Shown: positions 57,926-64,000 of the stretch, in pieces | Numbering within the stretch: position 1 is the first letter of the stretch | Layout: the number at the start of each line of letters is the position of its first letter | From: an uncultured Candidatus Peregrinibacteria bacterium | GTDB taxonomy: Bacteria; Patescibacteriota; Gracilibacteria; Peribacterales; Peribacteraceae | Length of the DNA: 64,000 nucleotides | Direction: 5' to 3' | Assembly: GCA_903825315.1 (NCBI GenBank) | Contig: CAIKAD010000001.1 | Coordinates: 248,001-312,000, forward strand | Notes under the pieces: model-generated | Told to the model about the DNA's origin: nothing | Databases searched by the model: none | What the model saw: only the letters and a program-made list of their open reading frames with translations | Made by a program: the position numbers and the translations under genes

Positions 57926-60354
57926 GGCCAGGGGAGAGGGAAAGAACAGCCCACAATAACAAATGGCAAGTGTTGCTTTGCATAGGATTCCTCAGTTTCC
58001 TTTTACCTGTCACTGCTCTCGCCCGTGCCCTCATCTCCGAGGTGATGTGGATGGGGAGCGATCTCTCCACAGCCGATGAATGGGTCGAAATTACGAATGT
58101 GGGCGATGGTCCCCTTTCGTTAAGCGGGTGGACGCTCACGTCGCTCAATGCATCCGGCGTGGAAGAGGTGCAGTACCGGTTTGGGGAAGGGGATATTCTT
58201 GCGCAGGGCGAATACGCGCTTGTGAGTAACGATCCGGCGGCTACATCGCGTCTGGCTGTTGAGCCGCGGTTTGTGAGCACGGCAATTTCCCTTCCCAATA
58301 CCAAACTTCTGCTTCGGCTGCGGGATGCCGGTGGCTTACTGATCGATGAAGTCGATGACGGAGTGGGTACGCCTTTTGCAGGAGCCAATCCATCAGGTGG
58401 CATCAAGGCAAGTATGGAAAGGGTGGAGCTTTCTGTTGCAGGGAACATACAGACGAATTGGGTAACGGCGCAGTGCGCGCGTGGTTTTGACGAGGGTTCG
58501 TCACTCTTGGGTACGCCGGGATATGCCAACGGATGCGCATTCGCGTCTTCATCAGCGTCATATTCATCGTCAGCGTCGTCAGAAAACAGCTCACAAGAAA
58601 ATATACAGATATCATCAGAGCCCAGCAGTAAAACACAAAGCTCGAACAACAATAGTGAACAAGGAAGTAGTTTGAATTCTTCGGATGGAAGCGATGGTTC
58701 GTCGTCTTCGTCACAGGAAGAATCATTGTCAGGCAGAAGCCCCTCGGATTCTTCGGTTTCCTCGGCTGCTTCGGTTTCATCTTCAGTAGAAGCTTCACAT
58801 ACAAACGGGACCGGCGCCCTCATACGCATTACCGAGCTCCTTCCCGATGCCGAGGGGAGTGATGATGCGTCGTGGATCGAAATCGGGAACCTGGGGAGCG
58901 GGAGTGTAAATATCACTGGCTGGACTCTGGAGTACGGTACGAAGAAGTTCGTTATTCCACAGCGGAATGGAACGGGGTTTGTTCTTCAACCGGCGGAGTA
59001 TGTGGCCTTCCGTAAGACGCAAACGGCGCTCGCTATGCTCCATGCGTACGGGACGGTAACGCTTAAGACAGGGACGGGCGTTCTCGATACGTTTACCTAT
59101 GGCGGATCGCAAGAGGGGATCAGCTTTGCGCGGAGCCCTGAGTATCCCTCGGATATCGTGCGTGCCTGTGTGCCTACAGAAGGCCAGCCCAATGTTGATA
59201 GTCCCTGGGATCCAATGATCAAGATCCAGTCCGGCAAGGTTCGCGAAGAGGTGCCGCTGTCGATCAATCTGGAGGCAGTGATCCCGGAGCGGTTTGCAGG
59301 CACACCGCACTGCACCTTCGATTTCGATGACGGCTTCTGGGTGGAGAGCTGCAACCCCGCAACGCATACCTACGAGCGCGATGGGCACTTTACGGTTCGT
59401 GCGGAGATGGTGAGTGCCTGTGGTAACACACGAACACAGACACTGACGATAGATGTGTTGCCCAAGCCATCTTCGTCCAGCGTGAGTGGGGGGACGACGT
59501 ATGTTGCTGCAGCATCAACGGTCACCGTCACATCCAGTTCGGCACGGTCGTCCAGCAGCTCCGTAAGCAGTGCCGGTTCTTGCCTTCGGGCGATTAACAG
59601 CGGGGTCATCATCAGTGAGTTTCTTCCGGATCCTGAGGGGAAGGACACGGAGGGGGAGTGGATTGAACTGCAGAACACGACGCCGGCAGATATTCCGCTC
59701 TGCGGATGGTCGTTGGGTGTGGCTTCGGGCACCAGGAGGTACCCGCTGGATGATTTGAGTGTCCCGGCCTTCTCCTTCCTTCTTCTCACGAGGGAGGATG
59801 TGAGCCTATCTCTTCGTAATTCCGAGGATTCTCTTCGCCTCTTTGCGCCGGATGTGACATCACCCGCTTCTCTTCTTGTGGATGAAGTGCACTACAGCAA
59901 GCCTAAAGTGGGAAAGTCCTTTGCAAGAACAGAAGATGGGACGTTTGCGTGGACGACGGAACTCACACCGGGAGGTCCAAATGCTTTTGGTTCCCTCGTG
60001 GCAAAGGCATCAGATAAGAACACAAAAACAGAACAAGGAACGAAAGAAGCATCAGGGACAAAATCGAAATCGGCTTCGTCAAAGAAAACTCAGAAAACCT
60101 CGGTGAAAACGTCAACTACTTCGAAGCGAAGTACGAATAAAAAGAGTTCCAGCTCTCGGGCCATACGGCCGCTATCGGAAGATGCGGTGCCGCTTTTGGC
60201 GGGATTGGAGGCGGAGGGGCAGGGGGGAGGGGTAGCCCTATCCTGGATAGAAGTAGTTTCGCTCGTTATGAACGGGATCTTCCTGATTATTCTGGGATGG
60301 TGGGGGATGAGGAGGAAAAGGGTCTATCCGGATGGGTCAGAGGGAAAGATGTAA
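57547..60354 (+). CDS. DUF559 nuclease domain fused in frame to a lamin-tail surface protein
   Basis: 935 residues from ATG 57547. The first about 110 are a complete DUF559 (VSR/MutH-like) domain: QNPTEAERKLWEYLRFDQLGVRFRRQHPIGNYILDFYC...LAIEVDGSHH. A linker follows, then a signal-peptide-like LLCIGFLSFLLPVTALA, three lamin-tail domains (ISEVMWMGSDLSTADEWVEI; ITELLPDAEGSDDASWIEI; ISEFLPDPEGKDTEGEWIEL), Ser-rich linkers, a PKD-like unit (CTFDFDDGFW...HTYERDGHF), and a C-terminal membrane anchor with basic tail. The internal signal suggests the surface protein starts at GTG 57970 and the fusion comes from cassette insertion. Confidence 0.75.
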   Translation: MLVYARSMRQNPTEAERKLWEYLRFDQLGVRFRRQHPIGNYILDFYCHEAKLAIEVDGSHHLQKTKKEQDSFRSEVLLEGSGITVLRFTNDEVLLEMNKVLKTIRRYCDVYCSISASPTSHPPRGEWPGERERTAHNNKWQVLLCIGFLSFLLPVTALARALISEVMWMGSDLSTADEWVEITNVGDGPLSLSGWTLTSLNASGVEEVQYRFGEGDILAQGEYALVSNDPAATSRLAVEPRFVSTAISLPNTKLLLRLRDAGGLLIDEVDDGVGTPFAGANPSGGIKASMERVELSVAGNIQTNWVTAQCARGFDEGSSLLGTPGYANGCAFASSSASYSSSASSENSSQENIQISSEPSSKTQSSNNNSEQGSSLNSSDGSDGSSSSSQEESLSGRSPSDSSVSSAASVSSSVEASHTNGTGALIRITELLPDAEGSDDASWIEIGNLGSGSVNITGWTLEYGTKKFVIPQRNGTGFVLQPAEYVAFRKTQTALAMLHAYGTVTLKTGTGVLDTFTYGGSQEGISFARSPEYPSDIVRACVPTEGQPNVDSPWDPMIKIQSGKVREEVPLSINLEAVIPERFAGTPHCTFDFDDGFWVESCNPATHTYERDGHFTVRAEMVSACGNTRTQTLTIDVLPKPSSSSVSGGTTYVAAASTVTVTSSSARSSSSSVSSAGSCLRAINSGVIISEFLPDPEGKDTEGEWIELQNTTPADIPLCGWSLGVASGTRRYPLDDLSVPAFSFLLLTREDVSLSLRNSEDSLRLFAPDVTSPASLLVDEVHYSKPKVGKSFARTEDGTFAWTTELTPGGPNAFGSLVAKASDKNTKTEQGTKEASGTKSKSASSKKTQKTSVKTSTTSKRSTNKKSSSSRAIRPLSEDAVPLLAGLEAEGQGGGVALSWIEVVSLVMNGIFLIILGWWGMRRKRVYPDGSEGKM
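57970..60354 (+). CDS. Lamin-tail-domain surface protein (alternative start of the fusion)
   Basis: If translation begins at GTG 57970 the product is a 794-residue protein with a clean signal peptide, three LTD domains, a PKD-like domain, two long Ser-rich stretches and a C-terminal transmembrane anchor (SLVMNGIFLIILGWWGMRRKR). This is the more plausible native gene. The Ser-rich DNA between 58540 and 58790 carries GGATTCTTCGG words like the B family of intergenic repeats. Confidence 0.6.
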   Translation: MLLCIGFLSFLLPVTALARALISEVMWMGSDLSTADEWVEITNVGDGPLSLSGWTLTSLNASGVEEVQYRFGEGDILAQGEYALVSNDPAATSRLAVEPRFVSTAISLPNTKLLLRLRDAGGLLIDEVDDGVGTPFAGANPSGGIKASMERVELSVAGNIQTNWVTAQCARGFDEGSSLLGTPGYANGCAFASSSASYSSSASSENSSQENIQISSEPSSKTQSSNNNSEQGSSLNSSDGSDGSSSSSQEESLSGRSPSDSSVSSAASVSSSVEASHTNGTGALIRITELLPDAEGSDDASWIEIGNLGSGSVNITGWTLEYGTKKFVIPQRNGTGFVLQPAEYVAFRKTQTALAMLHAYGTVTLKTGTGVLDTFTYGGSQEGISFARSPEYPSDIVRACVPTEGQPNVDSPWDPMIKIQSGKVREEVPLSINLEAVIPERFAGTPHCTFDFDDGFWVESCNPATHTYERDGHFTVRAEMVSACGNTRTQTLTIDVLPKPSSSSVSGGTTYVAAASTVTVTSSSARSSSSSVSSAGSCLRAINSGVIISEFLPDPEGKDTEGEWIELQNTTPADIPLCGWSLGVASGTRRYPLDDLSVPAFSFLLLTREDVSLSLRNSEDSLRLFAPDVTSPASLLVDEVHYSKPKVGKSFARTEDGTFAWTTELTPGGPNAFGSLVAKASDKNTKTEQGTKEASGTKSKSASSKKTQKTSVKTSTTSKRSTNKKSSSSRAIRPLSEDAVPLLAGLEAEGQGGGVALSWIEVVSLVMNGIFLIILGWWGMRRKRVYPDGSEGKM

Positions 60355-60421
60355 GCGGAGCACCGGTAGAGTGTCGTGGAGAGAGAAGTATTCCCAATTA
60401 TAGTTATGCCCGTTCTAGGAA

Positions 60422-60450
60422 TTGCAAATATATTTAATATATTGTACAAT
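60422..60450 (+). promoter_or_regulatory. Promoter of the 60463 gene, near-leaderless
   Basis: TTGCAA, 17-nt spacer, TACAAT, ATG 12 nt later. Confidence 0.7.
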
Positions 60451-60462
60451 AGTTATGTTCCT

Positions 60463-60795
60463 ATGCCAGAGACTCCAGAAGCAAAACCATCGGATGGGAA
60501 GCTCAAACAGAAGTACCGGACATTTACGAGTGTTCATAGTGCGCGTGGTATGTGGGGTTATAGTGTTAATGCGCTTCTTCGTCCCATGGAAGAGAAGAAG
60601 GAGCAGGTGCAAGCTGACAAAGAAGCTACTTCTGCAGGAGGGATGGAGGGCGGAAAAGAGAAGCAGACACTTGGAAAGGGAACGCCAAAGACAGAATTAG
60701 CAGAGAAAGCTGTAACAGAAGAGGCCAAGAAGAAGCCTTCCCAAACAGAAGCGGAAAAGAACAAAGTTGATCAGAAAGAACCAGAAAAAAAATAA
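60463..60795 (+). CDS. Small charged orphan protein
   Basis: 110 residues from the ATG at 60463. A short ordered start (KQKYRTFTSVHSARGMWGYSVNALLRPMEEKK) is followed by a Lys/Glu/Thr-rich tail without hydrophobic residues. No family. It recalls the 2445-2804 protein in composition. The longer track frame (from 60376) runs through the promoter. Confidence 0.55.
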   Translation: MPETPEAKPSDGKLKQKYRTFTSVHSARGMWGYSVNALLRPMEEKKEQVQADKEATSAGGMEGGKEKQTLGKGTPKTELAEKAVTEEAKKKPSQTEAEKNKVDQKEPEKK

Positions 60796-60854
60796 CAGGT
60801 TAGAACATTACTATAACCTGTAATAAATGCCTGTTAGAAGGGCTAAATAGGTAT

Positions 60855-60882
60855 TACAAGGTGTGGAAAAATCTGATATAAT
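60855..60882 (+). promoter_or_regulatory. Promoter of the 60891 gene, leaderless
   Basis: TTACAA, 17-nt spacer, extended -10 TGATATAAT; the ATG at 60891 begins nine nt after the -10, so the mRNA should start at the ATG. Confidence 0.75.
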
Positions 60883-60890
60883 ACATAGAA

Positions 60891-63800
60891 ATGGCGAACA
60901 CGCCAAACACACAATCAACGCCAGATCCCCTTAATCAACCTGTCACACTAGACCGGGAGGATCGACAGGCGCAACGGACAAGTGTGGAGCAGCAATGGGG
61001 TGCATTGCGACACCTTCTTGGTTTGCCTTCATTTGAGGAGCTTCAGAATGCTGAACCTATTCACCGGCAAGTAGCGACACGGATTGCTGAAAGGATTGCA
61101 GTGGTGCGAAGGCAGGTGGCTGTTCGCCCTCAATTGGAGAATCTTCTGCTTACAGAAGTTAGGATGATCACAAGCAATGGCGGACTAGTACCTGGTGGTG
61201 CACCACCCGCATCTGAAGCAATTCAAGATGTGAATTATGCAGTGGCAGATGCGTGGCTAAAGATAATTTACCGAAATATTGGTGAGGCGGATGTAAGGGA
61301 GATGATAAATCAGTTACCGTTGGGAATACGACCTGTATTAAATGCAAACGAGTGGATAATCAAAGATGTAGATTTTGGTGTATCCCCAAAGCGTAGAATA
61401 ATAATTGATCTCCGTCATCCCATATGGGCGACAGGGAATCAAAATCAAATACGGCAGCGTTTGCAAGGAAGAACTCCGGATGAAGCGGGAATACGCTTAA
61501 GGCCACCGACACCTCCCATCCAAAATATTCCAGATACCGCAGTTAATGACATGTTCGCTGACAGCGATAACGCTAGACAGAATGTTATCGATTCATTTTT
61601 ACCATTACGAGAAGTTGAAGTGACCGTTCCCTTTGGGCATCGCACGATGTTAGATCTCCCTGCTCTTTTGCGTCTCAACCCACAGATAGCAAGTATGAAT
61701 CCTGCCGCATTCACTGCGTTTTTAAATGGAATGCCTATTGCACAATTGAATCAATTACTTCGTTGTGTAAACGTGACTACTGGGCAAAGAATTTTACCTT
61801 TTCCTGGATCTCTGAATAATTTGGTTCGTGCAGTATTCCGTGCCCTCAACCGCACACCAAATCCAGGCACAACACTTTGTCAGGTATCGATATCTCTAGG
61901 GGTAGCAATTACTCGTCGTGCTCGTATTGAACAACTTATTTCAGGTGCAGCTGACAATCGTGAACTTATGCTTGCATTGGCTGTTTCTCAGGGGGATCCA
62001 TCGTCCACAGATGTCTTGAATGCGACAACCGAACAGTTAAATAATTTGAATACGCGAAGGAGAATCGTGGAAGGTCTTGCTGACGTTCGAGCATTTCAAG
62101 CGGTACAACTTCCAACACAGGCGCCTCCAGGAGCGTCAATTGTGGAATTGCAGACCTTTAGGACAGGAGTAAATGCGCAGATCAGTACGATAGAAACCGC
62201 AGAGTCAGCTTGGCGATTGATTGAAGAACAGCATCAACGCGATGTGCAAACTGATCAGAGTGAAATGAGCGTATACGAATCAGAATTACGAGCACATAAT
62301 GATCAACTTGCTCGAAATCAGACGATTACACAGCAGGATGATGCAAGGCTAGCAGCGTATAATGCCGCAGTTATTGCTGCGACAAGGGCGGGCGCTCCTC
62401 CTCCAGGGGCTCCTCCTACTGCTACGCCGCTTACGGTACCGCCTGCTGTTAGACCGAAACCCACACAACATCCTGCGCCATTATTCACGCCTATTGTTGT
62501 TGGGGCACCAGTTGCTTGTACTATTCGGTCAGCAGACGAATTACGAACCAAACTTTCAGAATTTAGGAGCTTAGTGCGTGAAGTGGATCAGCACATTACA
62601 TCGCTTCAGAGAAGGGGGGGTAGACTGGAGAGGATTTGTGAAGAGTTACAGAGACTTCAAATACAAAATATTCCAACACTATTCCCTCTGTTAGTTCGAT
62701 TTGTAAATCCCGGTCCGCCACCAACTTTTCTCCCCAACGCCATTCGTGCAAGTACGGATTGGGATGCAATAGCTAGAGAAATTGAGAGATCGATTCCTGG
62801 TGGACTCAGCACACTTCAAGAGTATGACACGCAGATCCCCGCAGAGATTGCGCGTAGTAGGGTGCCAGAAGGATCCGATGCCTGCTGGGCAGTCATACGC
62901 AGAGGGTTGGCCAATCAAGGTATCCGTGGAACACAACAGGACAATACGATTGAGTATATGAAGGCGCGAGTAGAATTATCACCTGAATCTACTCGAGATG
63001 TAGAGACGCTGAGTGAGGCCGCATTTCCGTACATGCCACCCGCAGGGGTACAGGGAGTAGAGGAGGAGAGGAATGTTATGCGCGATTGGAACCAAGGCAG
63101 TAATATCCGTAGAATTCCCGTGATTACGAGGTTTAATCCTTGGGAGCAATATCGCGACCGACTCTTCACGCGCGAGCGGCTGGGTGTGGCATGGGCCGAT
63201 ATGGATGCGATACAGAACCGTCGGGATCTGACGATTCCCCAGCTTATCGACATCTACTTCCGCACCAAATACCTTTTGGAGTTACCCGTGGACAAACCTC
63301 ATCGCCTGCCTCAGACACGTGAAATCATTTCTTTTATGCGCCGCTTACACGGAACAATCCTTCAACGTGGTCGGGAAAATTTCGGCGTGGCAACCGGTAT
63401 GAAACAGGAGGAATTGAAGCGACTCTATGAAATGATGCACGTCGATGAGAAGCAGGCGCCTCAGATGACATCGGCAGAGCGGCTTCAGGCGCTGCATACA
63501 TTCCTCATGAGTGGGGGCGGGGCATATATGGAGAAGAACGGAGCCAGTATTGATCGCATGGCTACGGAGGCGTATCGACCAATTAAGGAGGTTATTGAGA
63601 ATCGTGAACGTCGTCGCAAGTTTGTGAGTAATGCTTTGTACGGGAATCCATATCTGAGTGGGTGGGGTGTAGTAAAAGGAGGCGGGAGAATTGTGAAGAA
63701 ACTTGCCTACAATCTTCCCGTTGGGGGTATAAAAAAGGTAGGAAAGGAACTTTCGGAGAACCGCAAGCCCATCGCACTCGGCGCAATAGCAGGGGTATGG

Positions 63801-63908
63801 ATGGGGCCGGCCGGGATGTTACTCGGTGCAGGCGCCGGTTATGCGTATGCCAAGATTTTCGGTAAAGAAGGCGGGGGAAACGGAGGAGGAAATAGCGGCC
63901 ATCATTGA
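60891..63908 (+). CDS. Large orphan protein with C-terminal Gly-rich membrane segment
   Basis: 1005 residues, soluble for most of its length, mixed helix with many Gln, Arg and Pro (around residue 500, GAPPPGAPPTATPLTVPPAVRPKPTQ). Residues about 960-990 are a Gly/Ala-rich membrane-active segment (LGAIAGVWMGPAGMLLGAGAGYAYAKIFG) before a GGGNGGGNSGHH tail. No known domain recognised. Codon use is more A+T-rich than the core genes (e.g. 61.2-62.8 kb). Possible roles as a secreted effector or surface protein are guesses. Confidence 0.6.
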   Translation: MANTPNTQSTPDPLNQPVTLDREDRQAQRTSVEQQWGALRHLLGLPSFEELQNAEPIHRQVATRIAERIAVVRRQVAVRPQLENLLLTEVRMITSNGGLVPGGAPPASEAIQDVNYAVADAWLKIIYRNIGEADVREMINQLPLGIRPVLNANEWIIKDVDFGVSPKRRIIIDLRHPIWATGNQNQIRQRLQGRTPDEAGIRLRPPTPPIQNIPDTAVNDMFADSDNARQNVIDSFLPLREVEVTVPFGHRTMLDLPALLRLNPQIASMNPAAFTAFLNGMPIAQLNQLLRCVNVTTGQRILPFPGSLNNLVRAVFRALNRTPNPGTTLCQVSISLGVAITRRARIEQLISGAADNRELMLALAVSQGDPSSTDVLNATTEQLNNLNTRRRIVEGLADVRAFQAVQLPTQAPPGASIVELQTFRTGVNAQISTIETAESAWRLIEEQHQRDVQTDQSEMSVYESELRAHNDQLARNQTITQQDDARLAAYNAAVIAATRAGAPPPGAPPTATPLTVPPAVRPKPTQHPAPLFTPIVVGAPVACTIRSADELRTKLSEFRSLVREVDQHITSLQRRGGRLERICEELQRLQIQNIPTLFPLLVRFVNPGPPPTFLPNAIRASTDWDAIAREIERSIPGGLSTLQEYDTQIPAEIARSRVPEGSDACWAVIRRGLANQGIRGTQQDNTIEYMKARVELSPESTRDVETLSEAAFPYMPPAGVQGVEEERNVMRDWNQGSNIRRIPVITRFNPWEQYRDRLFTRERLGVAWADMDAIQNRRDLTIPQLIDIYFRTKYLLELPVDKPHRLPQTREIISFMRRLHGTILQRGRENFGVATGMKQEELKRLYEMMHVDEKQAPQMTSAERLQALHTFLMSGGGAYMEKNGASIDRMATEAYRPIKEVIENRERRRKFVSNALYGNPYLSGWGVVKGGGRIVKKLAYNLPVGGIKKVGKELSENRKPIALGAIAGVWMGPAGMLLGAGAGYAYAKIFGKEGGGNGGGNSGHH

Positions 63909-63920
63909 TATTTGAATCTA

Positions 63921-64000
63921 TGAACACACATCTCTATACACCCATTGGCCTTCCAGAAACGCTCTCGCGTATGGTTGCGGAGGCAACCATGGAGATGCCG
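63921..64000 (+). CDS. Start of an ORF cut by the window edge
   Basis: Frame MNTHLYTPIGLPETLSRMVAEATMEMP runs to the last base. Twelve nt after the previous stop, so probably in the same operon. No identity can be given. Confidence 0.5.

Overview
The window reads as a chromosomal segment of a Candidate Phyla Radiation (Patescibacteria) bacterium, most likely a member of the Peregrinibacteria/Peribacteria group. That placement is an inference from gene content, moderate-to-high GC (roughly mid-50s by eye), reduced but dense gene packing, CPR-typical VirB2/VirB6-like multi-pass membrane proteins, Ser-rich secreted lamin-tail-domain proteins and a large unrecognised Gln/Pro-rich protein. TGA is used as a normal stop, so this is not a code-25 lineage. 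No rRNA, CRISPR array or complete transposon was seen.

Layout. 1-12 kb: a truncated Tat-signal protein, SHOCT protein, ZIP transporter, tRNA-Arg(TCG), a GT2-DedA-GT4 envelope operon, a ferritin-like YciE/F protein, BipA, a DUF11 secreted protein, a VOC protein, a ferric-reductase-like flavoprotein and a broken cold-shock gene. 12-13.5 kb: a zinc-ribbon protein, tRNA-Gln(CTG) and an AT-rich islet carrying one orphan gene. 13.5-24 kb: csp-rhlE, the principal sigma factor with a C-terminal extension resembling the RNA polymerase alpha C-terminal domain, sdpR-sdpI, mntP, htpX and a PHP protein. 24-36 kb: ACT protein, purM, ftsE-like ATPase, rlmE, rsmG, citramalate synthase behind an isoleucine-rich attenuation leader, pyrE, pheS, a uracil-DNA glycosylase, purE, and two tRNAs (Ala-GGC, Arg-GCG). 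36-44 kb: gmk, a two-gene orphan operon, a ~440-nt structured RNA candidate with its own promoter and terminator, an asparaginase-like protein with altered catalytic residues, a phosphohexomutase and a short glucan phosphorylase. 44-57 kb: folP, a pair of CPR-type membrane proteins, nusB-rnc, tuf-rpsJ, a second PHP protein, an ABC exporter, mutY and rny. 57-64 kb: a DUF559 nuclease cassette fused in frame to a lamin-tail surface protein, then three orphan genes, the last one cut by the window edge.

How it works together. The core genes cover translation (tuf, rpsJ, pheS, tRNAs, BipA, RlmE, RsmG), RNA turnover (rny, rnc, RhlE), parts of purine and pyrimidine synthesis (purM, purE, gmk, pyrE), one-carbon metabolism (folP), glycan storage or sugar interconversion, and DNA repair (MutY, UDG). 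Accessory and surface genes are interleaved.

Genome-wide style. (1) Start codons are rarely preceded by a purine Shine-Dalgarno; many are instead preceded by a C-rich CCTCC-like stretch, and several promoters sit so close to the ATG that leaderless mRNAs are expected. (2) Many intergenic gaps hold 80-120-bp imperfect inverted repeats whose arms are built from short degenerate tandem words, in at least eight unrelated sequence families. (3) Arginine CGN codons appear to be read by tRNA(GCG)+tRNA(TCG) rather than the usual inosine tRNA(ACG). The findings I would check first are the Ile attenuation leader upstream of cimA, the sigma factor/alpha-CTD fusion, the 38.7-39.2 kb RNA, and the CCTCC leader motif.
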